Origin: Branchiostoma floridae
Taxonomy: Eukaryota > Chordata > Leptocardii > Amphioxiformes > Branchiostomatidae
Length of the DNA: 26,019 nt
Assembly (NCBI RefSeq): GCF_000003815.2
Contig: NC_049987.1
Location: 23,997,236 to 24,023,254, forward strand
Direction of reading: 5' to 3'
The notes below the pieces were generated by a model. The model was not told where the DNA came from. It saw only the letters and a program-made list of their open reading frames with translations, and did not search any database. Within the stretch, counting starts at the first letter, position 1. Each line of letters opens with the position of its first letter. This document shows positions 1 to 9,745 of this stretch, piece after piece. Position numbers and translations under genes: made by a program.

Positions 1-42
1 CACACACATACATAGACACACACACACAAACACACCCGCACA
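1..42. repeat. CA-rich microsatellite
   Basis: An imperfect (CA)n run with interruptions opens the window. It lies in the intron after exon 5 of paralogue A. Confidence 0.8.
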
Positions 43-96
43 GCACTGTGATTACTACCTACAGTACAACTGCTAAAGATGCTGCATCATCCTTAC

Positions 97-241
97 ACGA
101 TATCGTCATCATCAATGGGACGACCCTGTATTGTCCAGGTGATGCTCGCAGAAGGATTGCTGTCAACCAGACAGGACAAAACTGCAGGATCCCCCTCTTT
201 GACTCGAACAGATCCGGTTGGAACAGATATACTTGGGGGAT
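97..241 (-). CDS. Paralogue A exon 5, Ig domain 3 first half
   Basis: 145 nt from acceptor ttttcag to donor ATCGT/gtaagg, phase 1 to 2. It starts with a YPPS linker (codon split with exon 4) and carries VLSCLVDSNPSASITW. One codon shorter than the B exon. Confidence 0.8.
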
Positions 242-3200
242 CTGAAAAGAGAACGTTTTAAGGTAGCACTTGGGTATCAGGCCGTTGGCAGTAACTTGAG
301 AACGATGGTACCCATGTACCATTTGTTTATGCATGTTTGCTTTTAAACGAGCGTTGAGTGACTCGTCCCGAATTAATGAGGAATGTGCCAAGGATTACAT
401 TGATGTTACTGTTTAGTACTATGTTTCAATAAAATCGAATCGTGACTCACAGTTCACCTGCAAAACCGTCCAAGATACCAAGGCAGAGGTGATCTCCGGA
501 AACGGTTGACTGGCTCTGCAGGTCAGGTTCATACCGTTATCCCATCTGGTCAGACGTCTGAGAATCAGGTCAGCCTCTACACGACCATCTCGTTCCTTCA
601 TGTTCACCTGCTGCTCCGTAAACGCCTCCGTCCCGTTGTACCAGGTGAGCTGAGGAGGCGGGTTTCCTCCTGAAGATGTACAGCTGAGCTCCAGCTGCTG
701 CCCCGCCGTGCCGGGCACTTCTGCACCGCTCAGGGTAGGCGGCTGGGGGACGGGGACTGGAATGAATATTTAATTACATGTTTTAAAATGAAAAACTATA
801 AAGATTTCTAGACGCATATGTACATTCCGAAGCGTGACGTGTTTTGAAAAAAAAGGCGTGATTTGTCGTATGGATATAGAAATATATAATGCTGTCTCAA
901 AGCCAAATGATTATGCTGCTTACGTGTACGTATTTCTGTAGATTCCACTCTTGTTTAAAAGATACACTTGGAGAGTGGACACGGGAACGTGGATGCATTT
1001 GTGGGAACAAATAAAATGTAACAGGAGACATAACTTGGCTTTTTGAAATGCACTTCTTACCTATTACAGTCAATGTTGCCCTTCTGGGAGAAAGTCCAAA
1101 GATATTGCACTGGTAATCTCCTCCATCGCCCAGTTCCACGTCCAGAATCTGTAAATGAAACTCTCCTTTCCGCACATCGCCAACAACCTAGCAGGGTAAT
1201 AGTCCGTTAATAGTTATAGATAATCTACATCAAATCTAATACTGAGTTGCTAGATATGTGTCTACTTTACAGCCACATGCATCATTTGGACGCTACGTCA
1301 CCTTACAACGATGCTGCTGAGGTGACGTTCTTACAGAATGAAAATATCATTAAAAGCAAATTTTAACCTTGTGACGTGGATAGTTCGGATTAATCCTCCG
1401 ACCAGAAGTTATGGCTGTCATATCAGGTGGTCCATTCCAGACAACAACATCCTCTGGCGACATATCATGAATACTGCAGCGAAGCGTAGCCGTATGTTCC
1501 AGTAGGACTGCAGTGGGCTCCGGAACTTCATTGTAACTGACACCCCAAGCTTGGATAGAGATAAAAGGAGAGTTAGCAGCAGATTATACATCTTCTACCT
1601 TATAAAAGTATCGTTATTTCACCTTTTGATTGCAAAGTTGCTCATATCAACCGACATACCTTATGTATATGTACCAATGGCAATGAATCTACTTGTAAAT
1701 ATGACTATATTGGTAATCTGGAATCATGTATTGCAAAAGGATTAGATGACCTATGATGGAACCCATCGTGGCGAAGTTGTAGGTTGCCGGGTCAATTAGA
1801 GAGCCCTCAATGCAGGTTCTGCACGCTTGCTATCTCAAAACAGGCACTCTAAAAGCAATCTCCGGGCAGAGACATCATGATCATTTGCAACAGTATCTGC
1901 ATTATTGGTTCAAGGTTAGCGCTAAGCCTAATGTAACCTTGGCTATTCATCGATGCTCGTTACACGCATGGACTGAACTGTACATGAAATATGCAGCTGC
2001 TTTTCCTCTCTGTATTGATTTTGAAATATTTGAAAAGGCCAGGTTCTTCCAATACCTTTCTTTATTTATCACAGACTAATAGATATATCAAATTAACCAG
2101 GCGCATAAACACTTATATGTTACCCTTAAATGTTAGGCTTATATGTTACCCTTTCAATTGTGACCATATTTCTTCAAGTTAGAATTGATCACTTCCACTC
2201 TCTATAATTGTCCGGCTTACCGTTTCACAATAACGAAAACAGAAATGTCAAACCTAAAGTACATGTGATTGATGGTGGTTTTGGAGCAATGATCCTATCG
2301 TGTAATTCCCGTCCTCAGAGATGGCAGAACAGAAAGCTGTCAGTGAGATGGTGGTGCGATATGATTTCTTATTTACCCACGGTTTGGGTCTAATGGACCA
2401 GAAGACTGAATGCGTTTGTCTGTCAGATTTCTGTAAAAGACACTACAGTTTATTTTTGCCATCGTATACTTTGGAAAAACACCTGTGTGCATGATTGAGT
2501 TGATCAGTTCAGCACTGTTGCGTGGGTATAATCACGGAGCAATCGTTGCCAATTGATAATCACTGATTAGTACGTCATTTGAATCATGCTGTTTACATAT
2601 AAGGTTTTGAAGAAGAATCCATGGGTACAGGCATTCACTGGGCGTCTTCAAATAACCTACTGGCTAACATGTCTTCAGACCTTCTAAGAATACTGGCGAT
2701 GTTATTGAGAACGTCTTGCTTGATTGAAGCCCCAAACAGGCTGATGGAGGAGCCAGTAGCGCCAGTAGAGGCATTGATAGATTGTTGTTAACATCAATCT
2801 CAATGGCGAAGATGGCGTAGTGTTGCCATGTATCCAGAAACTAATGTAATGGATCGGTCTGTACTACAGATAAGCAGATAGCTCCTGTGATACTCCGCTG
2901 TGACATTGGCCTTATCCGAGCCTTTATTATGTTCAGTGAACGATTTAACGTGTTCCTCAAATCAATCTTCCAGGCGAAGTTATTATTGCCTGTAGCAACG
3001 AAGGACCACAGAGACAGGAGATAGAATTGGGCAAAGAATTGGGCCATGGAACGATGCATGTATCAGGGGCTCTATTTACCAATTCCTACCCGTTGATTAT
3101 GTATAAATTACGCGCTCATTTAATTTAGTCCTTTCACAATATATGTGCCAACGATTGATAGGATCCCACTTGTGCTACTGTCTATATGTATAATTCAGTT

Positions 3201-3765
3201 CGACAATGCCAATTACGTTTTTTATTGAGTGCCTTCATCATTTTTATGACTGTAATGTACAGCTGATGATGGCAGAGGCCAGTACGGTTAAGCTCTATTC
3301 ATTTATTTTAGAAAGAAAGCACTGCAGTGAAATGTTTCTTTTTACACATTAGACGACATAATTTTTGCATCGGTCACAATGCACCGTGAGCCCGTAAAAA
3401 GAGAATGTGCTACTCAGTTATCGGCGAATCCTTCGACGGGCGGATTGAGATAAACGGTGACGTAATGCATCTTGAAGCGACGGTGCAGAAAGTGAATTGC
3501 GACAGAGTTGAGCTAAAACAAAATCATGACAACGTTTGAATTGTTGTTCAATAAGCTGTGTTCATGTTTCATCATGTGCTTTGAGCACATTTGACCAGAC
3601 AGAAAAGGCAACCTCAACATCCTATACATGTAACGCCGTACAATGTTATCATGCAGGTTTGTCCATTACAATTGACATTGAATATCAATACCTACCTTGT
3701 GGAAGAAGGGTGAATATGCCAACCACTATTAGCACCCTAACGTCCCTACTAAGCACTGCATCCAT
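97..3765 (-). CDS. Ig-superfamily membrane protein, paralogue A (5' five exons, partial)
   Basis: Exons on the minus strand are 3765-3696, 1549-1368, 1187-1061, 756-451 and 241-97. All junctions have GT-AG borders and phases 1, 0, 1, 1, 2, identical to paralogue B at 11797-19483. The roughly 276 visible residues give a short hydrophobic signal peptide, a V-type Ig domain split over exons 2-3 (Cys in LRCSI, Trp in VVVWNG, Cys in DGGDYQCNIFG), a second Ig domain in exon 4 (LELSCTSSGG, LTWYNG, NLTCRASQ) and the front half of a third. Such proteins act at the cell surface in adhesion or recognition; the ligand is unknown. The remaining exons (rest of Ig3, further Ig domains, membrane anchor) must lie left of the window. 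The start ATG was chosen because it opens a signal peptide that ends at a phase-1 donor matching B. The family is secure; no specific orthologue is recognised. Confidence 0.85.
451..756 (-). CDS. Paralogue A exon 4, Ig domain 2
   Basis: 306 nt, phase 1 to 1, one whole Ig domain (LELSC, LTWYNG, NLTCRA). A hand alignment with the B exon at 15437-15742 gives 24 mismatches in 306 nt, only 2 of them in the 116 nt at 641-756. Similarity stops at both splice borders. Confidence 0.9.
757..1060 (-). other. Intron 3 of paralogue A
   Basis: AT-rich, with no coding potential or repeat recognised. It does not align with the matching B intron beyond a few bases at the borders. Confidence 0.7.
1061..1187 (-). 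CDS. Paralogue A exon 3, V-type Ig domain second half
   Basis: 127 nt, phase 0 to 1, with donor ATAG/gtaaga. It encodes VVGDVRKGEFHLQ and the DGGDYQC motif that carries the second Ig cysteine. It has exactly the same length as the B exon. Confidence 0.85.
1368..1549 (-). CDS. Paralogue A exon 2, V-type Ig domain first half
   Basis: The acceptor is ccaag and the donor AAG/gttaaa, phase 1 to 0. It encodes the first Cys and core Trp of Ig1 (TLRCSI, DVVVWNG). It is clearly diverged from the B copy, retaining about half the residues. Confidence 0.8.
1550..3695 (-). other. Intron 1 of paralogue A, with blocks shared with intron 1 of B
   Basis: No convincing exon was found. Three short blocks align collinearly with intron 1 of paralogue B: about 1873-1925 with 17190-17235, 2294-2336 with 17588-17633, and 2686-2770 with 18130-18220. 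These are remnants of the tandem gene duplication. A weak minus-strand open frame at 2841-3059 has no recognised domain. Confidence 0.6.
3696..3765 (-). CDS. Paralogue A exon 1, signal peptide
   Basis: It codes for 23 residues plus one base, starting MDAVLSRDVRVLIVVG and ending LLPQ before the donor CAAG/gtaggt. The hydrophobic core (VLIVVGIF) is short, as in secretory signals. The donor matches that of paralogue B exon 1. Confidence 0.7.
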
Positions 3766-4140
3766 CCTACAGACAACAGCTTGCCAAGAATCACACGAAG
3801 TATAGACCAGGTCCAGTATTGTCCCCTATTGATAACGGCTATGTGAAAAGATGGTATCCTCTCTCGGTGAATCAATTGCTGATATAAGACACGACCATGC
3901 AAGCGTCTCATCTGCCTGTTCACAGCCCGATTCAGTGTGTATCAGTCCGCACACACCCACAGACCCAGGCCCTAAATGAAAGCCTTCTGCGGCCCTCGGG
4001 GAAAGCTGAACACATTAGTTCGGCTGGAAGATCCAAGTAATGTGTTCCAATTACATTATGTCATCCATAATGCATAGCCTAAGTCAGTTAGTAAAGATTT
4101 GGTGCACAACTTCGAGGAACAATCACATCATCAACTTGCA
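3766..4140 (-). promoter_or_regulatory. Upstream region / likely 5'UTR of paralogue A with a conserved block
   Basis: The block 3893-4140 matches 19623-19870 upstream of paralogue B with about 14 hand-counted mismatches. The 96 nt at 3991-4086 are identical to 19719-19814. The distance to the start codon is similar in both genes (about 128 and 140 nt), so this is the duplicated promoter or 5'UTR. No TATA box is obvious. Confidence 0.6.
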
Positions 4141-4728
4141 CAATGCTGCAAATTTGTCTGCGCGAAGAATCAAAATGCTTACCTGATTGCCAGGGGATTT
4201 CTGTTGCTAAGATACATTGAATGATTGGCCTAATTCAAGACAATAAAGGTTTATCGTCGGCATGCAGAAAATTTTAGATTAATCTTTTCTTCTTGAAAAT
4301 TTGACTGATTCCTTATGCAGATACCTCTATTGGAACAAATGAAATAGTTTTTTATTGTTAAACATTGTTTCCGATCTTTGAAATCAAGTTGTAAATTATT
4401 TGATTGTCGATATTCTAAGGTTACTGTCAGTGAAGACACATGCGATTACAACTAGTACTGCAGCAAAGATCAAGTATTCATTGTAGTACAGAAAAACGTG
4501 TTAGTATTCATACGTTATCTATTGACGGGGCATCTATATCCACTTTGTAAAATCTGTAAATATGCTAGTCATCAAAATTCAAGGAATGAGACGTAGATGA
4601 ATAACACAATAACTGTCTACATTGCGGAGTTGAAATAGGTGCGACCTCTTGCGACCTGTTGATATGATTACTTTATCAGTCAGATCCTTAGACAAGGACT
4701 CAACATCTAGGTACGTCCGGCACTGGTA
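4141..4728. other. Intergenic, nothing recognised
   Basis: AT-rich DNA between the upstream block of paralogue A and the first foldback element. No gene, RNA or repeat was recognised. Confidence 0.5.
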
Positions 4729-5611
4729 TACGAGGGGTGATCAATAAGTTCTCGGCCTAACTCAGAAATAATAAGCACAACTCAAATTTTGAGGCACAAC
4801 TTTATAGTATGAAGCCTTTTATCAATATCCTCCAAATTACAAATCATTGGAGTCATTACTTTCCAGGCATTCGTTTTATGCAAATTAGAAGGTAAGTGGC
4901 GAGAAAAAAGTGGTGTGAATTGTGATCAGACATGTGTGGGTCGAGTTCCCCATGCCGTAAATTAACAAAAGACATTGTCAAAATGTTTGATAATCATTCT
5001 CCTCCTATTTCAAGCAAAAAGAATTGGGTGTCTGACTTCCAGCAGCGCAAGTTCGATCGCACACCTCAGGTCAGGTCAATTGTCCCATTTTTTCGTTCTC
5101 CCTTACCTAACATTACTGGGTGTCGCCTGCAAAGTAATGATCACAATAATTTGAATTTTGGTACAGATTTATATAAGACGTTATACTTGACATCTATGCT
5201 TCGAAATCTGAGCTGTGCTTATTATTTCTCCGCAAAACCGAGGACTTATCGATAATCCCGCGTACTTGTATAAAATCTTATATAAATGTGTACCAAAATT
5301 CAAATTATTGTGATCATTACGTTGCAGGTGACACCCAGTAACATTAGGTAAGGGATAACGAAAAAAAAGTGGACAATTGATCTGAAACCTGAGGTGTGCG
5401 GGTCAAATTGTCTGATCACACTTCACCCTTCTTTTTCTCGCCACTTACCTTCTAATTTGCATAAAACGAATGCCTGGAAAGTAATGACTCCAATGATTTG
5501 TAATTTGGAGGATATTGATAAAAGGCTTCATACTATAAAGTTGTGCCTCAAAATTTGAGTTGTGCTTATTATTTCTGGGTTAGGCCGAGAACATATTGAT
5601 CACCCCTCGTA
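4729..5611. mobile_element. Mariner-type foldback element, copy 1
   Basis: The ends are perfect inverted copies of TACGAGGGGTGATCAAT-type sequence (right end read as reverse complement, one mismatch later) with TA at both borders, as for Tc1/mariner. The outer arms are 4729-4935 and about 5405-5611. Inside them a second, diverged pair of arms lies at about 5076-5175 and 5281-5400. A degenerate internal copy of the terminal repeat ends at 5264 (aatcccgcgta). A unique spacer (4936-5075) could encode part of a DNA-binding helix-turn-helix. No complete transposase is present, so the element is non-autonomous. Confidence 0.85.
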
Positions 5612-6092
5612 CATTGCCCCCAATTTGATTAGACGACGCTTGATTTACGATTTGTAGATATTATTCTCTCCAGTAAATGTAAAACTATCAATTACCATTC
5701 CTCGGTGTCGGAGAACAAGTCCCTTAAATATTACAGCAATTTCAAGAGATTTCAATAATTCAAATTCAAATCTTCAAATTTAAAACTATAGAGCCCTAGC
5801 AATGCGGTAATATAAAATCTGAGTTTATAACTTTAAAAAACTATCAGGACACCATCATAATTTCAGTAATTTTCAGTCACAAATAGTTTTATTTTGAGGG
5901 GTCTCCGAGGGGGGTCTCAGAACTCCATGAAGACGAATAGCTGGAGGGTTTTAATCATATGGCTTTTCATAGTTCCCCATACCTATCACACATAAAAGTT
6001 GAGTCGATTCGGCCGACCCCCATCTTCCGACCTCTACCTGGTTTCCTCATGCAATGACACTTAAGTACAAATCGTCTTACAGCGATCTATAA
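5612..6092. other. Intergenic, nothing recognised
   Basis: AT-rich stretch with a G/C-richer patch at about 5895-6050. No gene or known repeat was recognised. Confidence 0.5.
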
Positions 6093-6435
6093 TCCAAAGT
6101 TTCACATTCTAAAGATTTCTCATTTTAGACTTATCAAACATTTCTTGTGTGAGCGTGACGACACCAGGAAATATAGCTTAGCCTTCGACACGTCGATTAA
6201 AGTAATTTGATTTGTCTGACCCCCGAACGACAATAATAACGAATTAAAAGGACTTTGATATAATTTCAAATTGGTCTGGCTGGAAAAGGGCAATCATCTA
6301 CCCGTCTTCAAAACAATAGTACAGCAATACTGTGTCCAATTCTAGAATATCTAGACAATCAAATTTTCGCTACTACTGATGGGAAGGTCCCAAATTGTAT
6401 GAAACGCAGCAAGAAAAAAGAAACACTCCACACTT
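6093..6435 (+). repeat. Diverged dispersed repeat, copy R1
   Basis: It aligns with 9746-10065 in the same orientation. The strongest part begins at gtaatttgatttgtctgacc and runs through aatactgtg, tagacaatcaaatttt and the A-rich end. Divergence and small indels show it is old. It ends about 180 nt before the ATG of the NHL gene, so part may be promoter. Repeat class not recognised. Confidence 0.65.
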
Positions 6436-6616
6436 CTGTTCAATTTTCGGATTGCTATCTAGCTACTTATTCACGTCCTCCAGACGGCGGCACGAGTTTT
6501 TGCTACCTAAACTTGCCTTCTGAACACATAGTATTCAAAATAATAACGAGTAGAAACAGGAAGACCGTTGATCGATGCCATCAGTTTGAGACTAGGAGGA
6601 ACAGCAGGTGGCAGAG
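6436..6616 (+). promoter_or_regulatory. Probable 5'UTR/promoter of the NHL gene
   Basis: It directly precedes the ATG at 6617. No TATA box or obvious initiator was found. An upstream non-coding exon ending in this region cannot be excluded, since aacagcag just before position 6608 could act as an acceptor. Confidence 0.35.
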
Positions 6617-7247
6617 ATGGAGGAAAGTAGCCAGGCAGTCAATCCGGACGGATTCTACTCAACAACATCAGGTACCTATGAGGAAGCGCAACCGGTAGTG
6701 GCGAGAAGTGTCCCATATGCACATACAGTCAGAACAGAAACAGAAACCGCTTCAGTAGACGTCTATTCAACGAGATCAGGTTTTTATGAAGAAGCACAGC
6801 TTGTGAAACCAAGTAACATTCCCACCAACAAAACAGTCTTGCCAAGAGCACAAACAGTGGCTGCTCCAGACGACTGCTATTCGACGCCATCAGGTATTTA
6901 TGAAGAAGGGGAATTAGTACAGCCAAGCAACTTGCTCTCTGGTCAGTCAGTTAAAACAGAAACAGCATCCCCTACAGATGACGTCTACTCGACACCGTCA
7001 GGTATTTATGAAGAAGCACAAGCTGTGCAGCCAACTAATTTTCCCACTAAGCAAATAGACACTCTGAGAACGGAGACAGTAGCCGCTCCAGAAGATGTCT
7101 ACTCAACACCATCGGGAGCGTACGAAGAGGCAGAACTGGTAGTGATGAGTGATGTTGTCCCTGGCCAGGCTGACAGAAGAGGACCTCCTGTGACTGGGCA
7201 AAACTGCGACGTAGAGCACGCAGCTGATTGCCTTGGCTCCTCAGCTG
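6617..7247 (+). CDS. NHL gene exon 1, cytoplasmic tyrosine repeats
   Basis: 631 nt ending at the phase-1 donor GCTG/gtaaaa. It encodes five repeat units with a period of 36-38 residues; units 3-5 have YSTP, unit 1 YSTT and unit 2 YSTR. Reading on past the donor adds only three residues before a stop. Confidence 0.85.
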
Positions 7248-9080
7248 GTAAAAAAAATTGTTGATCACTAATTGGAAGAATTACCGTCATGCTGCAAATT
7301 GATATTTCTGAATTGTTGGGCAAGAGTGCCTTAGATGAAAGTATATATTCAATTTATCATTAACCCAAGGTGCATTAGATGTGGTTCCTTTGTAATTACA
7401 TTTAATGATTGCATCATGAGTTAGCGATATCATCACTTTCTCGATCATCTAAAGTATTCAAAATTTCCAACCTTTCTCTTCTCAGACCGTTCAAAGGAGG
7501 AGCCGGCTCGACACGACCGAATCCGTCCTTTCCTCTCACGCCGGAAGGTAGTTTGCCTTGTCATCACGTTGTGCATTGCTGTAGCAGTCATGTTGTTTGG
7601 AATCTCCATCGGTAAGACCACAGAAACTCCTCATTCTGACCACCAGTATCCAGTAACACTACAGGGAAATATTCAGGTACGTGGGCTTTGAAAAATTAGT
7701 TAGCCTAAAGTTTAAAATCTTTCTGAATGCTGCAATTTTATGCAAAATTGCTATATCATATCGCCGCAAATATGTATACATGGCTTGCTATTGTATTAAG
7801 GGTTATGAGACAAGCCAACATTGCATCTACATTACACTCAGTTCAGCTAACATAATTTTGCAAAGATTTCGGTTTATGTCAGATAATTCAAGATGTAAAC
7901 CATATAGCCATTTTAGAGTAACAAAATGTTTTTTTCTCTAGGCATCGTTATCCACCCAGGTCAGTACCAGCGACATGACTGGAGGTGCGGACTCTACAAC
8001 AAGTGCCTACACGGTTACCTATACATCCAGCACAGCTGATGGTAAATATACTTTACGTATCAAACCGTGTTATATATATATATATATATATAGTCACATG
8101 GCCGGAAGTGATATTGCAGATTAGGCTCTAAAATGATACATAGTCCCAGATGTATCACAAAGCTTCTTTGCTCAGTATTACACTATGTACTAAGAACTTG
8201 ATGGCAGTTCAAAGTAAGGGTTGAATGATATCAAATCATGAATACGTTGTTTTTTGCAGCAGAGACTACAAGCGAAGAAGATAGCCGACAAAATTTTACT
8301 TTTGGCGGGAGAGGATCAGGACCAGGACAATTTACTCGTCCTACTGGTGTTGTCGTTTCCTCTAAGAACGAGATATTCGTGGCTGATCACGAGAACCATG
8401 GGGTACAAGTCTACAGCATGGAGGGCGCTTACCTTCGTAATTTGCAAACCACTGTGCCGAGAATGGCGGGTAAAATGCTGTTACCAGAAGATATTGCCAT
8501 AGACAGCAAAGACAACTTGTGGGTGGTGGGGAAGGTGGCGTTTGTTGGTAACCGTGTTGTACAGTACAGCAGGTCCGGCCAACGTTTGTCAACGTTTGAA
8601 ATCCAGCGCGATAGATTCTTCGGTGGCATCGCCGTGGACCTTCGGAATGGTCACGTTATTGTGACGAGACCAGAAAGTGGCAAGGTGCTGATATTTCAGC
8701 CGGACGGCTCGCTGATCGGAGTGTTTGGCCAAAAATTGTCCGTTTCACGGTACGTCGCTGTCAACATAGATGGGAACATTCTGATGTCATCGGGCGGCGG
8801 CGTAAACATGTATAACGAGACAGGACAGTTCCTGTTGACCTTTTCAGGCCCCGGGGGTGGTCACATGTATGCCATAGGCATCTGTACGGACAGCACCGGT
8901 CATATTCTCGTCGCGGATCGCAAGAACATGAGAGTTTCGAAGTTTATAAGCAGCGGGCAGTTCGTTCGCCACGTGGCCACCGGACTAAAGATGGTCAAAT
9001 TTGTTGCCGTGGGACCAGAAGGACATCTAGTGGTGATTGATATCGGTGATAACACCGTTACTGTCTACCCGAGTTACTGA
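6617..9080 (+). CDS. Type II membrane protein: phosphotyrosine-motif repeats, TM helix, extracellular NHL propeller
   Basis: Four exons (6617-7247, 7486-7676, 7942-8041, 8260-9080; phases 1, 0, 1) give 580 residues. Residues 1-210 hold five repeats with paired tyrosines (14/21, 50/57, 88/95, 124/131, 162/169), consensus DVYSTPSGIYEEAQLV. Basic residues (RHDRIR, SRRK) precede a hydrophobic helix at about 232-252, and there is no signal peptide. By the positive-inside rule the N-terminus is cytoplasmic and the rest extracellular. A Ser/Thr-rich stalk (about 275-307) leads to an NHL-type beta-propeller starting NFTFGGRGSGPGQFTRPTGV, with about six blades. YxxP is the Crk/Nck SH2 preference and YEE resembles Src-family SH2 sites, so multivalent adaptor docking is inferred. 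There is no RING, B-box or kinase, so it is not a TRIM protein. The ATG at 6617 was preferred over the in-frame GTG at 6608. Confidence 0.85.
7486..7676 (+). CDS. NHL gene exon 2, transmembrane segment
   Basis: Acceptor ttctcag, donor TTCAG/gtacgt, phase 1 to 0. It encodes the basic flank, the helix VVCLVITLCIAVAVMLFGIS and the start of the stalk. An internal donor at 7611 (ATCG/gtaaga) would put exon 3 into a frame with an early stop. Confidence 0.8.
7942..8041 (+). CDS. NHL gene exon 3, Ser/Thr-rich stalk
   Basis: 100 nt, phase 0 to 1. It encodes 33 residues of which over a third are Ser or Thr (STQVSTSDMTGG, STTSAY, YTSST), typical of an O-glycosylated stalk. Confidence 0.75.
8069..8093. 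repeat. AT microsatellite in intron 3 of the NHL gene
   Basis: A (TA)n run of about 22 nt, 30 nt after the exon 3 donor. Confidence 0.85.
8260..9080 (+). CDS. NHL gene exon 4, NHL-repeat beta-propeller
   Basis: Acceptor ttttgcag, ending with a TGA. Successive blades show the pattern of hydrophobic strand, GN or DNxG turn, VAD and VxxF (for example IFVADHENHGVQVY, ILVADRKNMRVSKF, LVVIDIGDNTVTVY). The whole propeller is in one exon, as in many NHL genes. Confidence 0.9.
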
Positions 9081-9745
9081 TTAACCCGTATTTGAAGGGG
9101 CCTGCATTCCCATGGACGTAATCAGCCACGTAATTCACGATCGATCGGAACGATCCAAGTCGAGCAAAATCGGTAGCATCCATGTAAAGCGTGAATGACA
9201 TCTTAGCGTAGTGTACAGCGAAGCCATTCTGCGTAACGTATGGTAAATAAGTGGCCACCGGCTACCAAAATTTAGCGTTTAGAGCTGGCACCCCCGCCCT
9301 AGAAGTTTGTATGAGTCTCTCTGGATCTTGTTCTGTTCAGTTGTGTTGGGAAAGTAGTTTGTGTTCCAGCATAAGCACTAGCATGCTTAATAGACTGGTC
9401 CCATTTCTATGCCTAGTCCTATTCACAGCTACCCTATGCCAAATTCTAGATGAGAGGAATTTTTCATGACACAGCAACCCAAAATATACATATTTGGTCA
9501 AAAAAGAGCAAAAAGACAAAAATCGAACAATTTTTAAGTTATGCACACCATACGTGTGAATGTATTCCTGTACTCACACTCCTACAAAATTTCAGATCAT
9601 TTGTTTTAATCCAAAGGTCTAAACTATATCTTTTTAGACTCAAAATTCTAAGAATATGCATGCGCATTCTAGAGACACTGTCGCAATCTTCCTTGATGTA
9701 TTCAGTAGTTTTTTTTTTCTACATCACGTTGCATTGATCTTTACA
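9081..9745. other. 3' flank of the NHL gene
   Basis: Probable 3'UTR near the stop codon, then AT-rich DNA. No canonical AATAAA was seen close to the stop. Open frames in this stretch have no coding character. Confidence 0.5.

Noticed and set aside
2841-3059. 72-residue minus-strand open frame as an extra Ig-gene exon
   Set aside because: No Ig core residues, no clear splice borders and stops in the paralogue; kept only as a possible decayed exon.
4932-5255. 107-residue open frame as an independent gene
   Set aside because: It lies across the spacer and inner arm of the foldback element and is repeated in the second copy; at most a transposase relic.
7612-7676. Donor at 7611 as the end of NHL exon 2
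   Set aside because: Joining there to exon 3 gives a premature stop; the donor at 7676 keeps the frame through to the NHL domain.
6617-9080. TRIM-family protein
   Set aside because: NHL repeats alone suggest TRIM2/3/32/71, but there is no RING, B-box, coiled coil or filamin domain, and a transmembrane helix separates the two halves.
9251-9469. Hydrophobic 72-residue open frame, possible small membrane protein
   Set aside because: No start context, splice partner or similarity; Cys/Ser-rich by chance and located in the 3' flank of the NHL gene.
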